64,000 nt of DNA, from contig NZ_OY781882.1 of assembly GCF_963677125.1 (NCBI RefSeq), forward strand, positions 3,356,501-3,420,500, given 5' to 3'. Each line of letters begins with the position of its first letter. Position 1 is the first letter of the stretch. Under the pieces are notes generated by a model that saw only the letters and a list, made by a program, of their open reading frames with translations, was not told the origin of the DNA and searched no databases. Both the position numbers and the translations under genes were made by a program. Of this stretch, positions 8,341 through 17,219 are shown piece by piece. The stretch is from an uncultured Desulfobacter sp. GTDB taxonomy: Bacteria; Desulfobacterota; Desulfobacteria; Desulfobacterales; Desulfobacteraceae.

Positions 8341-10515
8341 ATGAAGCTGAAGATTGGGTCAAAAGTAAACATACTTATTATATCTGCCGTAGTGCTTGTG
8401 GGCGGAGCTGCTTTATTATTTTCCGTATCCGCTTTAAAGCATGAGGGGCTGCTCGCTATTGAAAGATATAGCACTGACATGATGGCGGTAAAAAAGGGCA
8501 ACATCAAGGACCGGGTCATTTCTACGTACACCATTGCCAAAGCAAGCCTTGATGCGGCGAGAGATAAAAAGGCCATCAAAGAAACCTATGGAAACAAAGT
8601 AAAAGCGGTAGTAAACCAGGCCATAGCGGTATTCGAAGCCAATAATATGCCAAATGATTTTAAAACGCTTGAAGAGCGCCAAGCAGATGCAATCAAAGTA
8701 ATTGACAAAATGCGCTGGGGCGTTGACGGAAAGAACTATTTTTGGATCCAAGACATGGACGGCTACATGATTCATCACCCCTTAAGCAAGCACCTGAACG
8801 GAAAATATCTTAGAGATATACAAGATCCGGATGGCGTACGACTTTTTGTTGAAATGGAGCGCCTTGCAGAAAAAGACGGCGACGGATTTGTGGAGTATAA
8901 ATGGCCAAAGCCCGGGGTTCAGAAACCCCAGAATAAAATCTCTTATGTCAAACTGTTTACGCCCTGGAACTGGATCATCGGCGCCGGTATCTATCTTGAA
9001 TCCACTGAAAAAGAGGCCCAGCAGGATGCGCTCAGAAACATCGGATCTATTCGGTATGGGAAAGACGGTCTTGGCTATTTTTTCATTTATGATTCCAAGG
9101 GCAACTGTCTCCTCCTGCCCACCCAACCAGAAGCAGTGGGCACAAATCGGTGGGATTTAAAGGACAGCAAAGGGCAGCATTTTATTCGAGAAATGATTGA
9201 AAAGGCCAATGCGGGCACCGAGGGAGATTTTGTAGAATACTTTTATAAAAAACCGGGGAGCACTGAAAATTTCAAAAAAATTTCCTATGTAAGAAAATTA
9301 CCGGAATGGGACTGGTACATCGGTACAGGCACCTATACGGATGATGTTGAAACGGCTGTTGCCAACGAGCAAAAAGAAATAAAACACGCCGTGAAAGCTG
9401 CGACCATGAAGATTTTGTTCATTGTTCTGGGGATTATGGTATTGTCGGTGGTGGTCTCTTATTTTGTTGTGGCCAAAGGCATTGTGACACCTTTACGCCA
9501 CATGATCAATATGCTTGAAGACATCGCTTCGGGAGAAGGAGATCTGACCAAACGAATTATAGATACCTCCGGTGACGAGACCCAGGAACTTGCCGAAGGG
9601 TTTAACCGGTTCATTGAAAATATTCAGACCATGATTGCAAAGATTAAAGGCGATACTGAGGCGCTTACCGATTCTTCCTCAGAACTTGCCGACATTTCCG
9701 ACCAATTGAATTCAGCCGCAGAAGAAACCTCGGACAGGGCAGATTCCGTTACATCGGCATCGGAAAAGATGAGTTTGAATATGAATTCCATGTCTGCCGC
9801 CATGGAACAGTCCGCCGGCAATATCAACATGGTTTCTGCCGCATCAGAGGAGATGAATTCAACGATTTCCGAGATCGCTCATAATGCTGAAAAAGCCCGT
9901 AATATGACAACAGAGGCCGTTGGGCAGACAGAACATGCCAGTACCCAGGTAAAAGATCTTGGTACGGCGGCCCAAAAAATATTTACCGTGGTGGAGACCA
10001 TTACCGAAATCTCTTCTCAGGTCAACCTACTGGCTCTGAACGCAACTATCGAGGCGGCCAGAGCAGGAGAAGCAGGCAAAGGATTTGCGGTTGTTGCCAA
10101 TGAGATCAAGGATCTGGCAAATCAGACAGCCGAGGCCTCGAGCCAAATTAAAGAACGCGTAACCGGCATTCAACAGTCCACGGAAGGGACCACAGCAGAG
10201 ATCACCGCCATCGCAAAAGAGGTGGAAGACATCAATGAAATTGTGTCAACCATTGCGGCGGCTGTTGAAGAGCAGTCCGCAACCACCAACGAGATCGCCC
10301 AGAATATTTCCCAGGCGTCTGTTGGTATTTCAGAGGTAAATGAAAATATTTCCGAAGGATCCGACACGGCAAAAGGGGTATCCCAAGATGTGGCGGAAGT
10401 AACCACTGCCGCCTCTCGGATTGTGGATGCCAGCCGGCAAGTAAAAAACAAAGCTGCCGGACTGTCGAAATTGGCGGAAACCCTTGCCCAGATGATGTCC
10501 AAATTTAAAGTCTAA
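8341..10515 (+). CDS. Methyl-accepting chemotaxis protein with two Cache-type sensor modules
   Basis: The 724-residue receptor has a transmembrane helix near residues 9-31 and a periplasmic region with two similar Cache modules. Both contain 'DGxxYFxIxDxxG' early and a late Trp/Ile-Gly segment ('WNWIIGAGIYLE', 'WDWYIGTGTYTD'). A second transmembrane helix (about 356-380), a HAMP linker and a long MA signalling coiled coil follow. The highly conserved hairpin tip starts near residue 562 ('NLLALNATIEAARAGE'). The C-terminus 'MMSKFKV' has no NWETF-like CheR/CheB pentapeptide. Cache_2 modules commonly bind small carboxylates or amino acids, but the ligand is unknown. The start has AAAGGAG seven bases upstream. 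Confidence 0.93.
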   Translation: MKLKIGSKVNILIISAVVLVGGAALLFSVSALKHEGLLAIERYSTDMMAVKKGNIKDRVISTYTIAKASLDAARDKKAIKETYGNKVKAVVNQAIAVFEANNMPNDFKTLEERQADAIKVIDKMRWGVDGKNYFWIQDMDGYMIHHPLSKHLNGKYLRDIQDPDGVRLFVEMERLAEKDGDGFVEYKWPKPGVQKPQNKISYVKLFTPWNWIIGAGIYLESTEKEAQQDALRNIGSIRYGKDGLGYFFIYDSKGNCLLLPTQPEAVGTNRWDLKDSKGQHFIREMIEKANAGTEGDFVEYFYKKPGSTENFKKISYVRKLPEWDWYIGTGTYTDDVETAVANEQKEIKHAVKAATMKILFIVLGIMVLSVVVSYFVVAKGIVTPLRHMINMLEDIASGEGDLTKRIIDTSGDETQELAEGFNRFIENIQTMIAKIKGDTEALTDSSSELADISDQLNSAAEETSDRADSVTSASEKMSLNMNSMSAAMEQSAGNINMVSAASEEMNSTISEIAHNAEKARNMTTEAVGQTEHASTQVKDLGTAAQKIFTVVETITEISSQVNLLALNATIEAARAGEAGKGFAVVANEIKDLANQTAEASSQIKERVTGIQQSTEGTTAEITAIAKEVEDINEIVSTIAAAVEEQSATTNEIAQNISQASVGISEVNENISEGSDTAKGVSQDVAEVTTAASRIVDASRQVKNKAAGLSKLAETLAQMMSKFKV

Positions 10516-10564
10516 GCGCTTTTGGCTAAAATGGGGTCCACCCTGCCATGGCCGTTATTGAAAA

Positions 10565-10593
10565 TTGACATCAGTGCCTGTTTTGACTAAAAT
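10565..10593 (+). promoter_or_regulatory. Sigma-70 type promoter upstream of dapL-moeA
   Basis: A perfect -35 hexamer TTGACA (10565-10570), a 17-base spacer and a near-consensus -10 TAAAAT (10588-10593) lie about 100 bases before the dapL start. This is the best sigma-70 match noticed in the window. Confidence 0.7.
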
Positions 10594-10696
10594 CGTATAT
10601 TTTGTCTTAGATAACACAAGATTGACAGACACAAATTCTATCCGGCAGACCGCCGGGTAACTGGAACCGAATAGAAACGAAATAAGGAATTTACCT

Positions 10697-11923
10697 GTGA
10701 TTACAGCCAATGAAAATTACAACAAACTGACGGCCTCATATTTATTTGCGGATATTGCCAAGCGGGTTCAAAACTACCAAGACAACAATCCTGACAAAGA
10801 TGTGATCCGCCTTGGTATCGGCGATGTAACCCTGCCCCTTCCCACCGCAGTTGTTCAGGGATTTAAAAAGGGCGTGGATGAAATGGCTGAGGATGCCACG
10901 TTTAGAGGGTATGGTCCCGAGCAGGGATATCTGTTTTTAAGACAGGCCATGGCAGCCGTTGATTTCCAGTCCAGGGGTGCGGACATTGAGGCGGATGAAA
11001 TTTTTGTATCTGACGGAGCCAAATGCGATACAGGCAATTTCCAGGAGCTCTTCTCCAATGATATTACCATTGCCATTCCGGACCCGGTATATCCGGTGTA
11101 CCTGGATACCAATGTCATGGCCGGCAGAACAGGCGCCTTTAAGGACGGACGCTACGAGGGTATCGTTTACATGGACTGCCTGAAAGAAAATGGATTTATG
11201 CCGGATTTTCCTGACTCACCAGTGGATTTGATCTATCTTTGTTTCCCCAACAACCCCACAGGATCTACGGCCACCAAAGAGCAACTTGCTGCTTGGGTGG
11301 ATTATGCACGGGACAATAAAGCCCTGATCCTGTTTGATGCCGCTTATGAGGCCTTTATCCGGGATGAAACGCTTCCCAGAAGCATTTATGAAATCCCCGG
11401 CGCCAAAGAAGTGGCCGTGGAATTCAGGAGCCTTTCCAAAACAGCCGGTTTCACAGGGACCCGCTGCGGATTTACAGTGGTACCCAAGGCATGCATGATC
11501 TATACGGCCGAAGGGGCTAAGGTATCGTTGCACGATATGTGGAATCGTCGGCAATCCACCAAATTCAACGGGGTCTCCTATCCGGTGCAAAAGGCTGCGG
11601 AAGCGGTTTACAGCCCTGAGGGCCAAGCCCAGATTAAAGCAAACATTGACTATTACCTGGCCAATGCCGGGGTGATTCGCCAGACCATGACCGACCTTGG
11701 GTTTGACCATGTGGGCGGTGAAAATTCTCCATACATCTGGATTGACGGTAATGGCCGGGATTCCTGGGAATTTTTTGACTTGCTGCTGGACAAGGCAGGC
11801 GTGGTTTGCACCCCCGGCCAGGGTTTTGGCAGGTGTGGCGCGCAGTTCATAAGAATTTCTGCGTTTAACAGTCCTGAAAATGTAGCCAAGGCTATGGCAC
11901 GCTTAAAAGATGTTTTAAAATGA
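10697..11923 (+). CDS. dapL: LL-diaminopimelate aminotransferase
   Basis: This PLP enzyme converts tetrahydrodipicolinate directly to LL-diaminopimelate with glutamate as amino donor, for lysine and peptidoglycan synthesis. Its 408 residues are the normal DapL length. The family-typical segments 'RLGIGDVTLPLP', 'DGAKCDTGNFQELF' and 'CFPNNPTGSTA' are present. The PLP lysine is K248 in 'SLSKTAGFTGTR'. The start is GTG with AAGGA eight bases upstream. A strong sigma-70 promoter lies about 100 bases upstream. The stop overlaps the next ATG in an ATGA, so moeA is translationally coupled to it, an unexpected pairing of lysine and molybdenum cofactor genes. Confidence 0.93.
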   Translation: MITANENYNKLTASYLFADIAKRVQNYQDNNPDKDVIRLGIGDVTLPLPTAVVQGFKKGVDEMAEDATFRGYGPEQGYLFLRQAMAAVDFQSRGADIEADEIFVSDGAKCDTGNFQELFSNDITIAIPDPVYPVYLDTNVMAGRTGAFKDGRYEGIVYMDCLKENGFMPDFPDSPVDLIYLCFPNNPTGSTATKEQLAAWVDYARDNKALILFDAAYEAFIRDETLPRSIYEIPGAKEVAVEFRSLSKTAGFTGTRCGFTVVPKACMIYTAEGAKVSLHDMWNRRQSTKFNGVSYPVQKAAEAVYSPEGQAQIKANIDYYLANAGVIRQTMTDLGFDHVGGENSPYIWIDGNGRDSWEFFDLLLDKAGVVCTPGQGFGRCGAQFIRISAFNSPENVAKAMARLKDVLK

Positions 11924-13149
11924 CCGATTTTTTCAAAGTAAAACCCCTGGATGAAGTTCTGGGGATGGCACAACTTTTTGCCCCTGTGGGTATAGAGGAA
12001 TTACACATCCATGATGCCTTTTCAAGAGTTCTTGCAAAGGATCTGGTTGCCGGCGAGGATCTGCCCGGATTCAGGCGCTCTTGCATGGATGGATATGCGG
12101 TAAACGCCCCGTCCACCTTTGGGGCATCGGAATCCGGCCCGGCATGGCTGACCCTCAAGGGTTCCATCGCCATGGGGGATATTCCGGACTTTGAACTGGC
12201 ACCAGGGGAAGCGGCCCGGATCTCCACCGGCGGTATGCTGCCAAAAGGCGCGGACGCGGTTGTCATGGTGGAGCACACCGAGGCTGTGGACGAACAGTCC
12301 ATTGAAGTATACAAATCCGTGGCTCCGCTGCAGCATGTCATTGATGTAACCGAGGATTTTCCAAAAGGCCAGACCGTCATTGAAAAAGGCCGCCTGATGC
12401 GCCCCCAGGAAATCGGCCTGGCGGCAGGTTTGGGCCACACCCGAATCCACGCATATAAGCTGCCCAAAATAGGCATCATCTCCACCGGGGATGAAGTGAT
12501 CCCTGTGGATAAGACCCCTGCCCCCGGCAGGATACGCGATATTAATTCCTATTCTTTGTCTGCCCTGGTTACCCAGGCCGGCGGAGAACCTGTGCGGTAC
12601 GGCATCGTAAAAGATGACCCCAAAGCGTTGGGCGCCATGTGCAAAAAAGCGTTGGCACACACGGACATGGTGCTGCTTTCAGGCGGCTCCTCAGTGGGAA
12701 CAAGGGACTATACGGTTGAGGTGCTGTCAGCCCTGCCGGATACCCAGATCCTGGTTCACGGTATTTCCGTAAGCCCGGGCAAGCCAACCATCCTGGCACG
12801 GTCAAGTCACACCCCCGTGTGGGGACTGCCCGGCCAGGTGGTCTCAGCCATGGTGGTGTTCCAGGTGGTGGTGACGGCTTTCCTTCACCGGCTAAAAGGC
12901 TTGTCTCGGCCCATAGCCCAGGTAAAAACATCGGCCCGGTTGTCCCGGAACATCGCATCCTCCCAAGGCAGACGTGATTTTGTACGGGTGATGCTGGAAA
13001 ACGACGGCCAGGATCTTGTGGCCCGCCCTGTTCTTGGCAAGTCCGGTTTGATTCGGACCATGGTCCAGGCTGACGGGCTGCTTGAAATCGGTGAGCATGT
13101 TGAAGGCCTTGAGAAGGGCAGCATGGTAGATATCATTCTTTTAAATTAA
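11920..13149 (+). CDS. moeA: Molybdopterin molybdenumtransferase MoeA
   Basis: MoeA inserts molybdate (or tungstate) into adenylylated molybdopterin. The 409 residues have normal length and domain order: N-terminal 'FRRSCMDGYAV', 'ISTGGMLPKGADAVVMVEHTE', the MoCF-binding core 'KIGIISTGDEV' and 'LLSGGSSVGTRDYT', and the C-terminal beta domain. Its ATG overlaps the dapL stop by four bases. A second MoeA-like gene follows after a palindromic repeat. Two MoeA paralogues in one organism can reflect separate handling of Mo and W, which would suit a sulfate reducer with formate dehydrogenases; that is an inference. Confidence 0.9.
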   Translation: MTDFFKVKPLDEVLGMAQLFAPVGIEELHIHDAFSRVLAKDLVAGEDLPGFRRSCMDGYAVNAPSTFGASESGPAWLTLKGSIAMGDIPDFELAPGEAARISTGGMLPKGADAVVMVEHTEAVDEQSIEVYKSVAPLQHVIDVTEDFPKGQTVIEKGRLMRPQEIGLAAGLGHTRIHAYKLPKIGIISTGDEVIPVDKTPAPGRIRDINSYSLSALVTQAGGEPVRYGIVKDDPKALGAMCKKALAHTDMVLLSGGSSVGTRDYTVEVLSALPDTQILVHGISVSPGKPTILARSSHTPVWGLPGQVVSAMVVFQVVVTAFLHRLKGLSRPIAQVKTSARLSRNIASSQGRRDFVRVMLENDGQDLVARPVLGKSGLIRTMVQADGLLEIGEHVEGLEKGSMVDIILLN

Positions 13150-13150
13150 T

Positions 13151-13272
13151 GTTTGAACAAAAAGTCACCCACCTGCGGCGTTGCAAAAAAATTTAAATCC
13201 TCACAACCAGTAGGTTGCTCCGGTTTTAAATTTTTTTGCGCCTTGCATCTGGGCAACTTTTTATCCAAACAC
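13151..13272. repeat. Palindromic intergenic repeat, family A, copy 1
   Basis: This is an imperfect palindrome of about 122 bases whose arms share roughly 70 percent identity by eye. The core is a perfect 15-bp stem (GCAAAAAAATTTAAA and its complement) around a smaller CAACC/GGTTG stem. The same element occurs in inverted orientation at 15275-15400, on the other side of the MoeA-PBP gene. It starts immediately after the moeA stop codon. Confidence 0.8.
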
Positions 13273-13322
13273 TGATTTTTCGTTCAGGCACCAAATTATT
13301 GGGCGCATCGAGAGAGAAACTT

Positions 13323-15257
13323 ATGGAAACAAAACGAAATGTTTATTTGAGTATGGTGGGAATCGAACAGGCCCAGGATTGTCTGTTTGAAAATTTTGGT
13401 CACCTGGAAACAGGTTTAGAGACTCTGGATGTAGTCCAGGCCAGGAACAGGGTGTTGGCGGAACCGGCTGTGGCCGCAATCTCTTCGCCCAATTTTCACG
13501 CGTCAGCCATGGATGGGGTAGCTGTGGATGCCCAGATTACCTTTGGGGCAAGCGATGAGGCCCCAAAATCTTTGACCATTGGAAAAACCGCTTTTTGGGT
13601 GAATACCGGTCATGTGCTGCCCCGGGATACCAATGCCGTAATCATGATTGAAAACCTCAATATTCTGGATGACAACACCATTGAAATTGAGGCACCCGCG
13701 TTCCCTTGGCAGCATGTCCGGAAAATGGGAGAGGATATCGTGGCCACCCAGCTGCTCTTTCCCAGGGACCAAAAAATCAATGCCTATGCCATGGGTGCGC
13801 TCCTGTCCGGGGGGGTGTTCAAGGTGTCAGTGAGAAAAAGGCCCAGGGTGCTTATTATTCCAACTGGATCGGAACTTAAGCGCTGGCAGGATGTGACACC
13901 GGAGACCATGGAGTCAGGAGATGTGGTAGAGTCAAACTCCACCGTATTGACGGCGCTGTGCGCCGATCATGGGGCGGATGCCACGGTAAATACCATGCTT
14001 GAAGATGATCTTGAGACCATTCAGACGGCTGTATCCAATGGGGTGGACCAGGGATACGACATGGTCATGATTCTGGGTGGGTCCTCTGCCGGATCCAAGG
14101 ATTATTCAAAACCGGTGATTAAAAATTTAGGACAAGTTTATGTCCATGGCGTGACGATGATGCCGGGCAAGCCCATGATGTTCGGCCGGATTAAAGAGAC
14201 TCCGGTTTTCGGGATCCCCGGCTATCCGGTATCTGCCATCGTTGCATTTGAAACCTTTGCAGGGCCTCTGTTGTTGAAGATGCAGCATCTGCCCCCTCTA
14301 AAACAGGACATCGTGGAGGTTTCTCCGGTCAGAAAAGTCGCATCAAAACTGGGCCAAGAAGAATTTTTAAGGGTGAAAATCGGCTCTGTTGACGGCCGGC
14401 TCATGTCCTCCCAACTCCCCCGGGGGTCGGGAAGCATCACGACACTGACCGAAGCCGACGGCATTATACGAATTCCACAGCATGTGGAAGGCATTAAAGC
14501 CGGCGATAAAATCCAGGCACACCTGCTTCGCTCTTTGCCATCCATCGAAAACACGGTGGTCATCACAGGCTCCCATGACAACACCCTTGACCTTCTGGCG
14601 GATCAAATCCGGTTGGAACATCCGGGCATGGGAATCTCTTCCAGCCATGTGGGCAGTATGGGCGGCCTGATGGCCATTAAAAAGGGGGGGTGCCATATGG
14701 CCGGCTGCCACCTGCTGGACCCAGATGACGGTTCCTATAATGTTTCATACCTGAAAAAGTACCTACCGGATGTACCGATACGCCTGGTAAATCTGGTGAT
14801 GCGCCAACAAGGCTTGATTCTGCCCAAAGGCAATCCGGACAATATAAAAGGACTTTCAGATATTGTTGAAAAAAAAATAGCCTTTATGAACCGCCAGCCG
14901 GGTTCGGGAACTCGAATTCTTTTTGACTTCAGTTTAAAAGAAAATGGACTGTCTGCCGCAGATATCCCAGGCTATGAAAATGAAGAATACACCCACATGT
15001 CCGTTGCTGTGGCCGTCTTATCAGGCCGTGCCGGCGCTGGATTGGGTATCAAGGCCGCGGCACTGGCCCTAAAGCTGGATTTTTTGCCTATTGTCACTGA
15101 ATCCTACGATCTGGTCATTCCTGAAATCTATTATAAACTGCCCAAAGTTCAGGCCCTTCTAAGCGCCATTCAATCGGATCAATTTAAAAAACGGGTTATG
15201 GCATTAGGTGGATACGGCGTAGAGAATACCGGCCAGGAATTATTTCGCTCTATTTAA
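13323..15257 (+). CDS. MoeA-like molybdopterin biosynthesis protein fused to PBP-like domain
   Basis: This 644-residue fusion has an N-terminal MoeA module (about residues 1-405: 'SAMDGVAVDA', 'NTGHVLPRDTNAVIMIE', 'ILGGSSAGSKDY', 'GIPGYPVSAIVAFE'). The C-terminal half (about 415-640) resembles the PBP-like domain often called LysR-substrate-binding or PF12727-type ('SSSHVGSMGGLMAI', 'NRQPGSGTRILFD', 'AVLSGRAGAGLGIKAAA'). The ATG at 13323 gives the usual MoeA N-terminus. An upstream in-frame ATG at 13236 lies inside the repeat and is unlikely. The PBP part has no signal peptide, so it would sense or hold a ligand, perhaps an oxyanion or cofactor intermediate, in the cytoplasm. The gene is flanked by two inverted copies of palindromic repeat A. 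Confidence 0.88.
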   Translation: METKRNVYLSMVGIEQAQDCLFENFGHLETGLETLDVVQARNRVLAEPAVAAISSPNFHASAMDGVAVDAQITFGASDEAPKSLTIGKTAFWVNTGHVLPRDTNAVIMIENLNILDDNTIEIEAPAFPWQHVRKMGEDIVATQLLFPRDQKINAYAMGALLSGGVFKVSVRKRPRVLIIPTGSELKRWQDVTPETMESGDVVESNSTVLTALCADHGADATVNTMLEDDLETIQTAVSNGVDQGYDMVMILGGSSAGSKDYSKPVIKNLGQVYVHGVTMMPGKPMMFGRIKETPVFGIPGYPVSAIVAFETFAGPLLLKMQHLPPLKQDIVEVSPVRKVASKLGQEEFLRVKIGSVDGRLMSSQLPRGSGSITTLTEADGIIRIPQHVEGIKAGDKIQAHLLRSLPSIENTVVITGSHDNTLDLLADQIRLEHPGMGISSSHVGSMGGLMAIKKGGCHMAGCHLLDPDDGSYNVSYLKKYLPDVPIRLVNLVMRQQGLILPKGNPDNIKGLSDIVEKKIAFMNRQPGSGTRILFDFSLKENGLSAADIPGYENEEYTHMSVAVAVLSGRAGAGLGIKAAALALKLDFLPIVTESYDLVIPEIYYKLPKVQALLSAIQSDQFKKRVMALGGYGVENTGQELFRSI

Positions 15258-15274
15258 AATCTGAATAATTGAAG

Positions 15275-15400
15275 GTGTTTGGCCAAAAAATTGCCAGATG
15301 CAAGGCGCATGAAAACTTGCAGCCGGAGCAACCTGAAGGTTGTGAGGATTGCAAATTTTCATGCAACGCCGCAGGTGGTGACTTTTTGCTCAAACAACAC
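15275..15400. repeat. Palindromic intergenic repeat, family A, copy 2 (inverted)
   Basis: The reverse complement of this segment aligns with 13151-13272 along its whole length, including ACCTGCGGCGTTGC, CCTCACAACC, AGGTTGCTCCGG and GCGCCTTGCATCTGG. Like copy 1 it is internally palindromic around GGTTG/CAACC. It begins 18 bases after the stop of the MoeA-PBP gene. Confidence 0.8.
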
Positions 15401-15507
15401 TAAAAAACAATAATCTAACACCCTTATAATCTCTTTTTAACCCTTGTCTGGTAAATATTTTCCTGTATTTTTCCTAAATTCTTTTGTCATGGAGGCAAAT
15501 ACAGAAA

Positions 15508-15936
15508 ATGACACAGATTTCGCAAGTATCTTCAGACAGGTATTATCCTTTGGACAACGAGCCCTACATGAGTGAAGGGCAACTCGCTTATTTTAAAGGC
15601 AAACTGACACAGCGAAAGGATGAACTGCGCAACAGAATTTCTAAATCCATCAAAAAAATTAAAACCCTTGAAGCAGCCCAGGCCGATATCCTTGACCGAA
15701 GCAACTCATACATTGACCTAGAACTTGAGGTCAAAAGTTTTGAGCGCCATTCAGATATGATTGAACAGGTAGATCATGCGTTGGCGCGTATTGACGACGG
15801 CAGCTTCGGATATTGTGAACTGACCGGTGATGAGATCGGGCTTCGGCGACTGGAAGCGATTCCTTTTGCAACCATGTCAATCAAAGCACTGGAAGCATTT
15901 GAATCAGACCAGAGACGTATGTTCATCGTAAATTGA
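15508..15936 (+). CDS. DksA/TraR family protein lacking the four-cysteine zinc finger
   Basis: This 142-residue protein has the DksA plan: an N-terminal helix, a long coiled coil, a tip with D-x-x-D-R-S ('DILDRS', matching the DPVDRA tip of DksA), and the C-terminal 'GxCExTGDEIGxRRLEAxPxA' region. Only one of the four zinc cysteines remains (in 'YCEL'); the positions expected to hold the others carry T, M and A-type residues. Zinc-independent DksA paralogues are known in Pseudomonas. It probably binds the RNA polymerase secondary channel and modulates initiation together with ppGpp. GGAGG precedes the ATG at 15508; an in-frame TTG at 15484 has no such site. A bidirectional terminator follows. 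Confidence 0.83.
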   Translation: MTQISQVSSDRYYPLDNEPYMSEGQLAYFKGKLTQRKDELRNRISKSIKKIKTLEAAQADILDRSNSYIDLELEVKSFERHSDMIEQVDHALARIDDGSFGYCELTGDEIGLRRLEAIPFATMSIKALEAFESDQRRMFIVN

Positions 15937-15979
15937 GACGTAATCGTGCTTTTATAATTTAAGCACAAGCAAAAAACCG

Positions 15980-16017
15980 AAAAATCCCTGCCGAACCAAT
16001 GTCCGGCAGGGATTTTT
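15980..16017. terminator. Bidirectional intrinsic terminator
   Basis: A perfect 14-bp stem (15980-15993 with 16004-16017, 10-base loop) is flanked by A- and T-rich arms. It lies between the convergent DksA-like and OmpA-like genes and should stop transcription from both sides. Confidence 0.85.
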
Positions 16018-16058
16018 ATTTACTTAAAATATGGCGCTTAACCGCTAAATCTCAAGGT

Positions 16059-17219
16059 TTAGTAGGGATGTATTTCAACCCTTCTGTTCAGGGAGCGGCC
16101 AAAGTCAGTGCTGTTCAAGGCAACCGGTTTGTCAAAGCCAAAGCCTGTGGTGGCCAGACGGTTGCGGGCAATGCCTTTGTCAACCAGATAGTTCGCAACG
16201 GCATTGGCACGTCTCAGGGACAGGTCCATATTGTATTTTTTAGAACCGATATTATCCGTGTGACCCTGAAGCTCAACACTCATTGCCGGATTTTTCTCCA
16301 AAATTTCATACACGGCATCAAGCTGAGCAAAGGTTTCAGGTTTGATGACAGCTTTGTCAAAATCAAACAATACGTTGTCAAGAACCCAGCAGCCAACGGC
16401 ATTTACTTTTGCACCCACAGGTGTTCCGGGGCACTGGTCATCAGGATCAAGGACGCCGTCACCGTCACTGTCCATGGGAGAAGGTGCAGGGGCAGGGGCA
16501 GGGACATCAGCTTCTGCCAGGAATACATTTTCAACAAATGCGCCCATGGACTCAGTGCTCATAAGTTCCTTGGCGTTTATCAGATTTGCGCAACCGCCGA
16601 TTTCAGCAATCTGAGAAAGGAATGCCGTTCCTTCTTCAGCGGTGCCTACCTGAATGGGGTAAAAGCAGATCGCATCGCCATACTGCTCCTTAACAGCCTG
16701 GGCCTGGGCAGTATCCCCTTCCATGTCCAAACCGTCGGAAATGATAATAACAGCGGTTTTTCCGGGAAGGCTTTCAAGATCGGCGCCCATGGCGGTCATG
16801 GCTGATCCAAGGGGGCTGTATCCGCCTGCCTTTGAAACCTCAGCAAGTTTTTCAGCCAAAGCGGCTGAGTTATAATTTTCCATGCCGTAAAACAATTCGG
16901 TTTCGTTTTTAGATATGGAATCTGCATGTCCAAACGTTCTCAAACCGGCAGTCTGTCCGAGTTCAGGAATGGTCATGTTCATTTGTTCTGCAACCGCTTG
17001 CCCGATCATGAATTTTGGGTTGCCCATACAGTCGTCTTCCATGGAGCTGGAGGCATCCAGTATAATGACGAAATTAGCCACTTTAGACTGATACATGGAG
17101 GCATCAAACTGTTTAGCGGAAAATGAAGGGAGCCCGGCAGGTTCCTTCGCCGCACACCCAAACAGGAAGAGGAATGCGGTGAGAGTTAAAACGGCTTGCA
17201 TGAAACGTTTCTTTTTCAT
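16059..17219 (-). CDS. OmpA-family lipoprotein with von Willebrand A domain
   Basis: The 386-residue protein starts with a lipoprotein signal (hydrophobic stretch then 'FLFGC', lipidated Cys22). Next come a VWA domain with a MIDAS motif DASSS near residue 45, a Pro/Ala linker, a calcium-binding-like 'DSDGDGVLDPDDQCP' and a C-terminal OmpA peptidoglycan-binding domain ('HTDNIGSKKYN', 'NRRVEI'). It is likely an outer-membrane lipoprotein that grips peptidoglycan and displays a metal-dependent adhesion domain in the periplasm or on the surface. AAGGAG lies six bases before the ATG at 17219; a longer frame to 17324 has no such site and would hide the signal peptide. Confidence 0.88.
   Translation of the reverse strand: MKKKRFMQAVLTLTAFLFLFGCAAKEPAGLPSFSAKQFDASMYQSKVANFVIILDASSSMEDDCMGNPKFMIGQAVAEQMNMTIPELGQTAGLRTFGHADSISKNETELFYGMENYNSAALAEKLAEVSKAGGYSPLGSAMTAMGADLESLPGKTAVIIISDGLDMEGDTAQAQAVKEQYGDAICFYPIQVGTAEEGTAFLSQIAEIGGCANLINAKELMSTESMGAFVENVFLAEADVPAPAPAPSPMDSDGDGVLDPDDQCPGTPVGAKVNAVGCWVLDNVLFDFDKAVIKPETFAQLDAVYEILEKNPAMSVELQGHTDNIGSKKYNMDLSLRRANAVANYLVDKGIARNRLATTGFGFDKPVALNSTDFGRSLNRRVEIHPY

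Noticed and set aside
10540..10562. CCATGGCCGTTATT, resembling the first bases of repeat B in inverted orientation, after the chemoreceptor gene
   Set aside because: Only about 13 bases match and neither hairpin is present, so it is not counted as a copy.
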